In this document: in pieces, positions 1-12,275 of the stretch | Layout: each line of letters opens with the position of its first letter | Position numbering within the stretch: the stretch's first letter is position 1 | Origin: Diploscapter coronatus | Taxonomy: Eukaryota > Nematoda > Chromadorea > Rhabditida > Rhabditidae | DNA length: 64,000 nucleotides | NCBI GenBank assembly: GCA_964036155.1 | Contig: OZ038422.1 | Location: 18,375,201 to 18,439,200 of the forward strand | Reading direction: 5' to 3' | The notes under the pieces: generated by a model | Database searches by the model: none | Seen by the model: only the letters and a program-made list of their open reading frames with translations | Told to the model about the DNA's origin: nothing | Made by a program: the position numbers and the translations under genes

Positions 1-2945
1 GGGTGGACCGGAATTCTGGTTCCGCAATGTTGAAAACTTCATTCTGGCCCACTCCTGATCCCTTCCTAGTCATATAATTCTATTTTAAGCCGATGCTTCA
101 CACTGAAACCTACTTGGTCAGAATTTTTGTAAGTGTTTCATTTCCATACAGCAATGCATATCTTTGTAAAACTAGACATATATTCAATAGTGATAATGAG
201 TAGCAAATAAATGGTGCCAATAAAAAAAGAGAAATTCCATAAAAGATATTAGTAATCATCATTTCAATAAAAAAGTACCACCACATAATTTCATTTCCTA
301 AAATGAAATATATGTATATAACTTACTCAATTTAATAAAGTTTTAGAGGAGTTTCTATCGTTCGAATCTATATAGAATGATGAAATATATTAATACTTGC
401 CACTTTTAAAATAACTCAGTCTTATTGCTAAGACCATGTAAGAAAAAGATTAAGAACTCTTAGCAAAAAGATAATTTGTAATACGTAATATACTTGCCGT
501 CTGAGTATATAACTACTACTGTCCATAAGTAGAAAAGAAATATAACAATAAAAGTAGGAATTAGCAGATATGAAAATTCACGAAATTTGATTATTATCGG
601 ATAATATGGCGCCTGAAATTAATCATTTGAAAGTATAATCGAATTATTATTAAGTAAATGTGAATTAAGAAAAAAGGTAGGCAATTTTAGAACTTTTTGC
701 ATTTATTTTGAATGGTGTGATGAAAGACGTTTATAGTTTTTCTTATTTTCTTCGCACCATTTCTTAATATCTCATTTAATTGTTTTATTCAATAGCCATT
801 TTAACTAGGTACATATCTTAACGATTTTTGATAACATTTCCAGCACCTCACATTTTGATGGCAAGCATTGCTAGGAAAATATTGCAGAAATTAAAGACTA
901 GCTTTATCATCGAAAAAGAAGTTTACTCTAGAGTAAATAGTTTCAAATTAATGGCTAATACCAATTTAATATTTACTGATTGCCATAAACAAATTTTACT
1001 ACAAAAATAAAATGACTTACCTCTTGTTTTTCATCAGTAATGCGAAATGAATATGTCATTAAAATTTGTAGTATTAGAGCAGGTATTCCAAAACATAAAA
1101 ATAATAATAATACGACAAGATCAAATGCTACTATTGCTTTAGATGTATCGCTAGCTGAAATATTTCATTAGACTTCGCAATTTTGACGATTTGGAATTGT
1201 CACAACGACACAACGTCGCAACATGAAAATGACGCAACAATTCCAGGACCCCATAATTTTTAAATTTTAATAATATGATCACCTTTACTAACATTTTCCA
1301 TATTGATACTATTTGCCATAAATTGATATAAGAAGATTTACCAGAATTAATTACTATTTCGCCCAACACGAAATTTCCTGAAATGAATGTAGATTTAGAT
1401 AAAATATATCTTGAAAATTAGGGTCTTGAAAAGGTATTTTGACAGGTTAAATTATGATTTTGCTAAATAAAATTAACTCTTATACGAGCATAACTTGAAT
1501 TTTATAACTCAAAAGAGTCTGCTCACCGATCTTTTATAGTCGATGGAATTCAAAAGAGATGATTTTTTAAGTTTACTTATCATTTATGCACAAAAAGAGT
1601 ATTTAATTGAAAAAGGCAGGTAAAATATAAAGTTTCTCAATTTTGCGAATCGACAGATGGAATTTTCTCAACTAATGGTGCCTATCGTAATTAACCGGTC
1701 TAATATCAAGCCAAGTTCGCCTAGTCAAATCAAATATGCATTAATGATGACTTTAATGAAATTTAATCCCGCTGATCTTAGTTTACTCAAATATCAATAC
1801 CTACAAAATATTATCACCTCACACGATTCCCTCCTTTAACGAAGAAAAGACACGCCCCTTTTATCGTCATAATTGTTCAAAAATAAAGAGTTATCCGTGA
1901 CGGGTTTGCTCTAGAGAAAGCGAAATAGTATGTGACGTTTCTATTTCTCTGCAGCTACTTTTCATCCCCCTCTCTCGCTTTAACATAGGCGTACTAGCCC
2001 ATCGCGCATATCTAGTCGGAAAAAGGAGGTCAGAGAAAAATAACAAGGGACTGGCCTAAAAAACAGTTACGATATAGGCGCTTTGCTCCGCCCACCGATT
2101 TTTGCAATTTGCCCGCGCAAAGGGGGCGCTTGTTAATGGAGGGAATCGAGTGCACCTGTGTTTGAAAGTTCAAACTGCTGAATTTAGTAAAATCGAAAGG
2201 TCTCGATTAAATCGCTATCGGTCAATTAGCACATTTCGTAATTTTGATTATCACAACCAGGGATGTACGCGGTCCGTAAAAATTGGGACCTGGCCCGGCC
2301 CCGGACATTAATTAATTTCCGGTTCCGTACATCCCTGCTGCTCAGTCATTTTCATTGCGATTTCAAGGCTGAGCTCGACCATGCTGCCAGATGCAGAGCG
2401 ACTTCGCAAATTTTATGAATTTTCGCAACAACTTTGTCGCCAAACACTCCATGATCAGAGATTGAATTTTCAATTCTCCAATGCAACATGTGTTATTTTT
2501 GTAGCACTACAAACTATTTTTAAGGTTCAGTTTGAAATTATATTTATTTGTCCAAGCGTTTTTCTGAATTATTTAAAAATTGTCTCAATTTGATGCTATG
2601 CTGTTTTCTTTTATCATGGCTTCAAGATGAACATTACGCGCCTCCATCTCTAGAAAAAATGATTACAATTTGGTGGTCTATTTGCTCACACATTCCGTGT
2701 ACTTTATGCCTGCGTAGTATTGATTATCTTCCCTGCTTTGCTTCTTTTCCCCTTTTCTCTGCCAAAGTGTGTCTCTTCTCTATTCTCTCTCTGCCCTATT
2801 TTCCTAGCTGTGTGTAACACACACTACATTCTCCCGATCTTTTCCCCACATAACACATTCATTTTCTATTCGTTTATCTTTGGTATCGATTAGTTAGTTA
2901 ATGATATTCCTTTATCTTTATAAATATTTTACAGAGAACACGACA
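1..2945. other. AT-rich 5' flank, no gene seen
   Basis: No open frame here looks like a real exon; the frames are short and of low complexity. The stretch is AT-rich, with a more GC-rich block at about 1860-2340 that holds a perfect 12-bp inverted repeat (2258-2337, listed separately). The last few hundred bases are pyrimidine-rich and probably form the promoter of the nuclear receptor gene that starts at 2946. Confidence 0.6.
2258..2337. repeat. Short inverted repeat with 12-bp perfect ends
   Basis: The left end CAGGGATGTACG is matched exactly in reverse complement by the right end CGTACATCCCTG, about 56 bases apart. The middle is rich in GGCC-like runs. It could be a tiny non-autonomous element or a structured promoter hairpin; there is no coding capacity. 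Confidence 0.6.
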
Positions 2946-5900
2946 ATGGATAAAATATTTGAACCTGAACCGAAAACATATACATTGAATTCGCCTGGGG
3001 ACGAACCACAGGAAGAAGAAGAAGAGGAGGATGAAGACGAGGACGATAAGGGAATGAGCCTGGAAGTCCGAATGCCCAATGTATCCGGATATGGGTTTGT
3101 ATTTTCTTCAGGTTTTTATATGAAAAAAGGAGAGCATTTGAAATGAGATTTAAATTCATGACAGCTATTGCGAATTATTTTTCCCTCTTGTCTAAGAAGA
3201 ATCTTAAAAAGTGGAAAAATTTATTATCATCGATGCTATTCATGAAAAATCTAATCTTTTTCTGCAGAATAGCAATATAAATATGTTTAGTGACTAAAAA
3301 CTAACTTGTTCGACACGTGATTGCTAGCGCAACTCTTTGAAAAGGTCAAAATAGAAACCGCAAATGATTTTGCAAATTTATAATTTTCCGTAGTTTTCAC
3401 CTGAAACAGATCAATAACGATGTAATTAAAACATTCATGACGAAAAATATTGAATAAAAATCGTTTCTGATCGAAAAATTGAACTCAAAGCAATCATCAA
3501 AATGAACACGTTTTCAGCTCACAAAGTCGTCATGAGCACGTGAATTTCGTGCTGATTTTTGGCACAGAAGCGTTTTATTTTATGGTTCATCGAATTAGAC
3601 CGCCTTTTTTTTATGCATAGCCACTTTGAAGCGTACTTACTTCCTATTTTTTGAGACTCCAATGACCGCTTTTTGAACAAATGAAAAGTGCAAGGGGAAG
3701 GAGTTTGCGGTCTCTAAATTAAAAGGAATAACCCTGAACTAAAAAACCTCTGATAAATGGCGGTCATTTTCTTTAATGGATGCAACTTCAAAGTTAGGTG
3801 CTCATAAGTGCTGGGTGGAAGTTCCATTTCTGAAATCTGAAAATGCACTTTCCGCTCACACTGGTGCTAGTTACCAAACTTTCATTAATCAACAAAATAA
3901 TTTGCTCTACTTCCAAGATTTAGTTTTTCTAGTAAAATTAGCTGATGCATTAGATAATTCAGAAAGCTCCTTTAGATATGAACGAGAATGCCGTATTTGT
4001 CAGGATAGATCCGATGGAGCTCATTTCGGAATCGAAACTTGCCGTGCGTGTGCTGCATTCTTCAGAAGGACCGTTGTGATGAAGAAGAAATATGTCTGCA
4101 GATTGGGGAAGAACAATTGTCCCATTTCAAAATCAGTTCGATGCATGTGCAGGTTTGAATAGAAGACGAACCTTGTAATCTACTGATAAGGGAACTTCGC
4201 AAACCGCTACCCGAGTTTTCGGCTCAGCTTTGGTCCATAACCCAATTCGAGTATGTAGACTACAATTATCAACTCAAAACATGCAAATAGGCTCGTCTCC
4301 GCGAGATAATTAGGGTTAATCTTCGATTTACTGTAGTGCCTCGTATTTCTTCGTTTTCTTTCTTTTCACACTCTTCTGTACTATTTTCGTCCCCTCCATC
4401 TCCCATTTTCCTGCGTGCTCTCTTTCTCTCCCCTCTAGCTCTGTCTGCAAAACAAAGCTTTTTATCTCGTGGAAATGAGCTTACTTTCAGTTTTTGAGCT
4501 GATAATCCTGATCTACATACTCGAATTGGGTTACGGGCAAAATGAGCCAAAAATTCGAGTAGCAGTTTGTGAGATTCCCTTATGAAGATTAATTCAGAAA
4601 GTGTCGATTCCGCAAGTGTATAGACTCAGGAATGCGACCAGAACAAGTTCAGAAGAATAGAGATCCGATCAAATCTGCAGAAGCCGAAATGGCGGCCAAC
4701 GCAATCAGCTCTGCTGTCAATAGTCCTTCTGAGAGCGAAATACATTTGGTATGCCTTTTAATTTCAATTTTTTTTCTAGATATTTTTAACCTGAGTTTAT
4801 GATTGTCGAGATCCTTCTACTCGACATTTCACTTCGGCTCTACTTTATGTACTTTAGCCACAAATTAAGAATTTGGGTTTATTTTACGATTTTAAGTGGA
4901 CCGAATTGAAAATTTAAATCCATTCGCATGGCTCTGCTGTAAATTGAAATTTGATAAGACGTATTCTTCTTATTCCATCAAAATTATGCAATTCTTACTG
5001 ATGGTTGAAATAGTTCGTCCGTTTTTAGCGTAACTCGATTCTGTCAGCTCCTTCTACTTCTCTTTCTCAGCCTATTCCTAACTATCAGCCCACAACAGTT
5101 CCAAATCACAACTCTAATGGACAGCCTGAATTCATCAACAGAATTCTTGCAAATTACAAGCATTTATGTGCAATTCGTCGCACCACAGAAATGTCGATGA
5201 TGATGGACAGCTCATCGATTCGCACGCTTTTCGACACCCCTGCTAGTGGAACTGTGAGTTAGCACAAATTTCATTTGTAGCATATTTCTACACTTCTACA
5301 CCAAATTTATACATTATTTTGAGGATTTCTCATTTTCAGCAAATGCGTATGGCTACATGCGCTTCTACATCCAAAATTTATCAGGCTCTTCTTCCTGCGA
5401 TCGCTGACTTCCTAAAATCGTCTTTTGCTGAATTCGAAAGCCTAAGTCAAGATGAAAAGGTAGGTGAAATTATTGTCTTTTCCACTTATTATGAAGAGTA
5501 GCCCTATTCCACTATCCTAGTGGCTTCTTTGAAACACTACTGAAAGCTGCATTCATTTATAAATTTATTCAAACCATTTCGAACTAACCCAATTTTAATT
5601 CAGTGGACGGTATTCCAATCATTCATGCTGAAAATGCTTGGAACGGATAGTGCGTATCTTTCATACAGATATCTGCCTCCCGACATGTATCATAAAAGGT
5701 TGGCTACTATTTACTTTCTCCGAAAATCTAAAAGAAAGCATATTTCAGAAAGATAATGACTGAAACTCTCTATATGGATGTCGATAATTTACACGAATAT
5801 TTAGGCGACACGGTTCGGGAAGAAAACAAGGCGAATGTGATTTCGTAAGTCGAACTATTGATATTTTATTCTTGCTCTGTAATTAGGGTGATGGCTTCTG

Positions 5901-6587
5901 GTCTCGGTCCACCTCGATTGAATGTCGTAAGAGGGATGGCTGCTTTACAAGTGACTGAACTCGAATATGCTGCGCTGATTGGACTGAATACTTGGAGCCA
6001 ATGTGAGTCAGCTCATGGTTTTTGATGATAGAGGATTTTTAATTGAATTTTAATATAAGTTCTTGTCCACTTCTTCTTTCAAAATTTTCCAAGAAAGAGC
6101 TAGTCAATACCGAAAGAGCTGTAGTATGTTGTAGGCCAATGCTCTAGTATACCATATCTGATGTTTCAATCTCTCAGCTCAGTCATATTTATTGAAAGTA
6201 TAGAAAACGACTAATTCTTGTTCCTGTTGATGCTTTTATTCAGTTACTCTGAATGCGACAGAGGAAATCAATAGAATCGGCTCTGAAACAAGACAACGTA
6301 TTTTCCAGGATTTACAAGCACACTACACGTAAGAGAAACTCGTTGAATTTAGCAAAGTTATGAGGACTTTTCAGTCAAATAAACATTTCCGATCCATTTG
6401 GGCGATTGGGAGAACTGATGTGCCTTTACACTACTATTCACGTAGGAACATTCCGAAGCATTTTCAAAAATCGTGACCGACTTAATTTTAGCAATACGTT
6501 GCAAAAATGAAGGAAGATATGGAACTCTACAGCCTCTTTGAATTTTACCCTGGATTAAGTGCATTCTACGACATGCTCAAACGATAA
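2946..6587 (+). CDS. Nuclear hormone receptor (nematode NHR family)
   Basis: A ligand-type nuclear receptor of 444 residues in 11 exons: 2946-3094, 3976-4152, 4598-4748, 5071-5253, 5340-5459, 5604-5698, 5749-5844, 5887-6002, 6244-6328, 6375-6441, 6492-6587. All junction phases agree. The C4 zinc-finger DNA-binding domain spans residues 55 to about 125. The first finger is C55-x2-C58-x13-C72-x2-C75 with P-box CRACAAFFRR; the second carries KCRFRKC. A helical ligand-binding domain follows to the C-terminus. Residues 1-49 are acidic (a run of about 14 Glu/Asp). A likely trans-splice acceptor TTTTACAG ends at 2934, 11 bases before the ATG, which supports this start. The P-box places it in the expanded HNF4-derived worm group, where orthology cannot be assigned by eye. 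A candidate AATAAA lies at 6930. Function is inferred from family. Confidence 0.88.
3490..3715. repeat. Dispersed repeat, copy A (NHR intron 1)
   Basis: Shares diverged blocks with 22885-23055 and 39365-39560: a GCTGATTTTT-GCACA block, a tract ending TTTGAAG-GTAC, then a segment with ATTT-GCA-AG. This copy is the most diverged of the three. Near-identical ACCGCAAATG-TTTTGCAAA sequences also occur at about 3357 and 19594. No coding capacity. Confidence 0.45.
4185..4583. mobile_element. Fold-back element (MITE-like) in NHR intron 2
   Basis: Arms of about 100 bases (roughly 4185-4285 and 4487-4583) are near-perfect reverse complements, starting ATAAGGGAA and ending TTCCCTTAT. The centre is pyrimidine-rich and has no coding frame. 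It lies wholly within the intron separating the two parts of the zinc-finger domain. The long arms and lack of a transposase fit a non-autonomous DNA transposon. No clear target duplication was found. Confidence 0.7.
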
Positions 6588-9500
6588 ATTGACATAATGG
6601 TTGAGAAAATCTGAGAACATTACAGTTACCAACCGATTAGACAATTCCTTACTTGGAAATTTTCAACATGTCGATATCTCAATAATTTCCTTCAATGAAT
6701 ACACCTAAAGTTTGGATCGCTAAGGATGTTTCAGAGAAATTCGAAACAAGACTAGAAAAGCAACATTTTTCTAAAAAATGATTTTACAATCTTCTAAACT
6801 AACTTCATCGGCAGTTTCACTTTCATATGTCTATGAATTTATCATCATTTTCTAGGGCCTCGAATTAAAATTTGAAAGCGATCCAAGTTTTTAGAGCATA
6901 CTGTATAATTGGTTCTCAAAATTTGCAAAAATAAAATAATTATTGAATGGCATTCATATTCAAAACTTCCGATAGTTGTGTGTGCTTGAACTAACAAGGA
7001 TTTATTATGAGATACAGATACTTGTTAGAAAGCGCTAATTGAGTAAGTAAGTAGGGGAAAGAATAAGATATACTGGGCAATGGATATTTGCTCAATTGCA
7101 CGCGACAGAGGATTAGAGGTGAGCAGAGCAGAAAAGGAACAGATCTCAGATCTGCTTGCACCGCCCTTTGTATTCCGCGTTGCACATATCTGCATCTCAT
7201 TGATCATTGATAGAGATACAGGATATTTGAATGCAATAAACTATACTTTATGATGATCGATACTTCATCCTGTTTCACTTTTTTAAATTTTATTTTCCAA
7301 TTACATTTTATTCTGGTATCATTTCTTCTCAGATTATCCAGTTTCACAAATGACATCATTTATGAATTTGTTTAGATATGTTCATGTTGCTTGATCAGTT
7401 TAATTTATGTTCTTTCATCATGCTTCTATTCCCTGTCTCTTCAGTTTCTCTGTTTCTATCACCTGTCTTCTCTATCTTTTCCCCGTTTTGATGTAATTTT
7501 CGTGCAGCTCTCGCATCGTCTTCAGTCTTTCAGTCGTCATTCTCTATCTATTTCCCTATTACATTGACTTTACAATTAATCTCTGTTCAAGATGCACGTG
7601 GTCAAATACAACAAAGTGACAAAGAGCGTGGGAAAATGCTGCAGAGAAGAAGAGATTGGAGAAATAGTGCGATAGGGGAAAATAGCTGTGAATGAGTGAA
7701 GCATGAAAAGCGAAAAGCGCGAGTAACTGTGAACTGTTGACAGTGCTTCTGTTCAGTTCTGTGCGGCTGCCAGCTATCTGCCATCTATCGATTTATCTCC
7801 CCCTTTTCCGCCTTTCTTCAATCTCTTTGCATTCTTCAGTTCTTGTCAAATGCCTCCTGTCATCTGCCTTCCCCTTTCTAATAACCAATATCAATAACCT
7901 GTTAACCCCATGATGAATTAGCGGTCCGACTTCTTGAACTCACTCTCTTTTTCTCGGCTGCCTGATTCAATTGTCATCAACGACAATTCTGATCGATTTC
8001 ATATGCAACATCGGACATGAATTTCGTTATGTTAGTATCAGAGATGTATAGAATTGACTTTTGAGATTTTCGGAAACAGAATGGAAATCATCCAAACATG
8101 GACGGAAACGGAGATTTTCGGAGTGAAAGTTTCCGTACAACCTTGATTAGTGTGTGTGTGTGTATGTGTGCGATGACGCGTCAAAATTTTTGGACATTAT
8201 TGGATAGTAACAATAAGTAATTGAAAATATTTATATAGTCAATGAAAAGAACTTTAATCTTATCAATTAGTTGAAAAAAAAACATTTCCTGCAAATTATA
8301 AGATTAAAAACTATCTTTTCATCGATTTATGAAGGTTTTGAAAATTTTTATTTTCGAAAAAAATCATAAAATGAGAATAAATGATTTTTTTTTATAGAAA
8401 TGTGAAACTTCAGCTTCATTTTCTTTCTTTGCCAAATTTTCCCGATTTATCGGCATTTATGATCTTTAAATACATTAGACTAACTTCAAAGAACATCTCG
8501 CTCTACTTATGCGCCGTCACCACACCTGAACATGCACGCAGACATTTGACAGTTATTCTGTTCGTGCGTGCCTAGACCTGGTTGCTGTTACCTCGCCTAA
8601 TGTGGGCGCGCGTTCGCAAGAGAGGCAAGAGATCTCCTTGAGAACTCTCGATTCCATTCGCTTTCCCCTTCATCCCCATTCGCCTTTCCTCTACCTGCCC
8701 TTTGCCATGGCACTTTCACTTGCCGTGTGTTCTTGGCATCTGCCTTCCTTGCCTGCTGCTTGCTTCTTTCTGCATCTGATTGGCCCCTCGATCCGGTTTG
8801 TAGGGCGAAAGGGATGAAACCATCTCCCCCTCCATTCCCTTTCCCAGTCACTCATTAGAGTGGCAGCTTCTGCTTTCGATGCCGATGCCACAGGCTTTCT
8901 ACTTTCACTTGCCCCTTCCTATCTCCCTTCTTGCCATCTCTTCCTACCTGCGAACCTCTTCTTCCTTCAGTCTGCAGTGTTCTTGCCGAATCCTAAGAGT
9001 ATCTTCGGGAATTCATCAAAAATGGCCCCAAATCTTGCTGATTCTGTTTGACTCTGAGGCAATAATACTGACTGCTATTCTAGATGTAGGAGGTTCGGAA
9101 GAAATTTCGAGATCTATCGGAAATCATTAACAGATTTTCCTTGAACTTGTATCGCCTTTAATTCTTTTGGGTTTTGGTACCTTTCTTTTGAGGTAGCAAA
9201 AATCTTGGAATCTCTTCTTCTAGTCTCCCTTGGAGTGTTCCGCTCTAATTTATGTGCGTGCAACTGTTAGATTGTTGGGCCCTTCTCCCGCATTTAGCCC
9301 CTTTGCAGCGCTGCAGTTGGCATCCTTCCTCGCCTCGCCTTGCCTTGCCTTGTCTGTAGTCGATTCCTTTCTGCTGCTGCTCTCCTTTATCTCCTCATCA
9401 TTCTCCCCCTCTTCTTCTGTGACGAGCAGCAACTGTTGTGTTATTGCCTTGCCTTGCCTACCCTTTCCGTCTCGTCTCAGCGTCTTATGTCTCCTCTCTT

Positions 9501-12275
9501 CCTCTTCAGTCCTTCAGCATCCGTCTTCCTGATGACCAAGCCCTATTTCCCTTGTCAGTGCTCATTCTCTCTCCCCCCTCCCCGATCAATCGATTCTTCC
9601 CTTCGTCCTGCCCTCAGGAATATCCCCTCTCCATCACTTTGTGCTTCGCTGTTATCTGAGTGCGATCTCGGCTCTGACTCAGTTGTCCCATTTCACCATC
9701 GTTTTCTCCTCTTTCACGCCTCTATGCAATTCTCCCTTCCCTTCGCTTCCCCTCCATTCTGTATTCACTGTCAATCGCGCTTCTGCCTATTTACCCCTTC
9801 ACTTTCTGTATCCTCCCTCCCGGTTCTGATTGATATTGTCCACCTTTTGCTCTCCTTCTTCTCCTCTTCCCGGCAGAGCTTCAACTCAAATGCTCATTCT
9901 CTCCTTTTTTCTGTTCTCCTCTTCATATCTTCCCGTGCCTCGTGCGCAGCTGTTCCCTTCCCTTTCCCCTTTCTCACTCACTAACTCTTGCCTTCTTCTT
10001 CCTTTCTTCCCTTCTCCATCCCTGTGCCTGCCTTGCCAGGGGGCGGTTTCGGTTTATGGTACCGAGTCGACTCGGCTGCTTCGACTTCTGCAGCCTCTGC
10101 CTCGCAGTGCGTTACCTCATTTCCAACTCTATCGTTGCGTTCCTTTCTCAATGAGTGCACTCGTCGCACCTTTACAATCCCATCCGAATGTGCATCACGT
10201 TCAATTTACCCCGACCCATTAATTCCCCCATGTGCTCATCCAAAATTTCAATCTCGACGATATTTTCAACATCCAGATTATCAATGGCTACATCTTGATA
10301 TCCTTGGATGAGAAAGAACGCTTTGAAGTTCAGCTCACGAAAATTTAATTGAACAGTTTTTATTCCAATGAAAGATCCTCATTTGGAACTCGTCGGTATA
10401 CTTTATGATAGGGATGATTCAATATATACCTTGTCCCTCAATCTTCCCATCTCCTTCCTTTTCCTGCCATTTGCCCTGCTTTAGCATCCCTATATCTAGC
10501 CGCTCTTCTCGTATTCTCGTATTGTATTTCCTCTCGTTGTCTACCCCCTTTCTCATGTTCAGCTTCAACTTTTCTTTCTTCCTGCCTGCGTAATATTCTC
10601 GTCAGCCGTCCCACATCTGGCTCCAATGCCCTTCTTCTTTATCTTCCCCTTCCCCTTATCCTTTATAGTCCTCCAGTCCTTCAGCCCCCGAGTTGAGTGC
10701 TTCTGCCTCGTATGCTGCATATCTGCATTTCGGCCGAGTCTGCGTCCGTCCAGATGACTGCCTCGCGGACTTCATTGCCTCTTTTTGCATTCCCTTCGTT
10801 TCATGGCTTCTTTGAAAATGTGCCACGTTTAGGAATCCTTAGATTTAGGTTGAGAGTGAGAGTCGAGGACTATAAGCGGAACAGTTGAAATTTTGCACCT
10901 TTAAAATTAAGCCTAGTCAAGCTATGAATTCATCCATTTCTGAAGGTCGCCGATTTCGAAAGCAACGACTTTTCATCTTTTTTGTCTCTCGCTTTCACTT
11001 CTGCGACGCATCCGATTGCATCATGGGGCATGTTCGATTTCGCCGATCCGATAGACATAAATGGCGCAACGGCAGGGCATCTCCCTTCCTTCTTGCAGCC
11101 TTCATCAGGTTCCGCCACTTTCCCTCTCGTTCTCTCATTTCCCCTGTCGAGGCATCTCCCTTTTCCCTTTTTCTTGGCTGCCGCTAGGCCAAACGGTAGC
11201 AAAGAAGGGCAAATCAGAGGGAGGAGAAACTCATTAGAAGCTGGTCCGGAGACAGTAAAGCGAGTGCGCGCATGAGGCAGTGACTGACTAACACGGGACG
11301 AGGGAATGTCGAGAGGAAGAAGTAACGATGATAAGCGTGGCAAGAGGAGATGATCGTGAGTAATGCAGAGGAGACAGAGGAGAAAGGAAAACAATCAATG
11401 AATTCATCAAAACATTCAGTCTCTTTTCTCAGAAATCCTCATCGATCTGTGTGATATTTGACTGATGCACAGCGCAATCGAAATATCACCCGAGCACATT
11501 CGATAAAGAGAAAAGTTTCGAAATAGCCACTCGGAATTCGCAAATGTCCTGAGGAATAAATGACTATGAGAGTAGGTAGACTAAAACTAAGGTAAAATAG
11601 AATCAATTGAATTGGTTGGAAGTAGGAGCGAGTGGCAGAAGACGAGAAATCCAAGTGAAACGAATGAGAAAAGAAGAAAACGAGAAGAGAGGCAAGGCAA
11701 AGGCGAAGACATTACACCTTCTCTCTACAAGCATTTGCATTACACACATTGCCCATTGTTACAGTACAAGTCAGCTGGAGCGAGAATGAGAAGAGGGGGA
11801 GAGATAAGAGTTCAGATACGAGAGATCGAAATGGACATTCAACGTTCAACAACTTCCAGATAAGCTCATCTCCTTTTAGCTACCGTAATCCCGAGCCTCC
11901 TTCTTCCCCCATTCATTCTCGTACTCTCCCCCCTCCTCTCCTCTCGCCCTCTCCACCGTACTCTCTAAATGGGCGGTCTCCTCTATCTCTTCCATCCCCA
12001 TTCCATGTTTTCTTTCAAATCTCGCCCTACCCTTATCTATTTCAGCCTCTTATTCGAATATTGTTCTTCACACTTGGAATCTCTGAATTCCCACAAACGA
12101 GTTCTGTCAATTCTCCTGCCAATGATAACCGAACGCAATCACATATACCCTTTGTCTTGCCCTCCCCGTTCTCTTCTCTTATTCTTTTGATTCTCCGTTG
12201 CCGTTTTCATTCAATTCACGTAGCTCACTTTCAATGGATGTGTTTTCAGTTAGACTATTTTCTAAATGCAAACGG
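6588..12275. other. Long gene-poor region with C/T-rich blocks upstream of pat-9
   Basis: No exon with recognisable protein similarity was found in 5.7 kb. The first 350 bases after the receptor stop are AT-rich 3' flank. From about 8,600 to 10,700 the + strand is strongly C/T-rich, with CCTTG runs near 9325 and 9450; from about 11,170 to 11,850 there are purine-rich blocks, and 11,880-12,220 is C/T-rich again. A (GT)n microsatellite lies at about 8151-8172. The region probably holds the promoter, and perhaps untranslated 5' exons, of the zinc-finger gene starting at 12276. Confidence 0.55.

Noticed and set aside
828..1839. Several 60-72 codon frames in the first 2 kb
   Set aside because: Length expected by chance in AT-rich DNA; no splice partners or domains.
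8151..8172. (GT)n microsatellite
   Set aside because: Ordinary simple repeat; noted in the region description only.
9340..9984. 214-codon open frame on the + strand
   Set aside because: It lies in C/T-rich DNA, so Ser/Leu/Phe/Pro runs arise by composition. Overlapping open frames exist in the other + frames, and no domain or splice structure is seen.
10930..11394. 154-codon open frame on the minus strand
   Set aside because: Composition-driven (Leu/Ser then Lys/Arg), overlapped by open frames on the + strand, with no recognisable motif.
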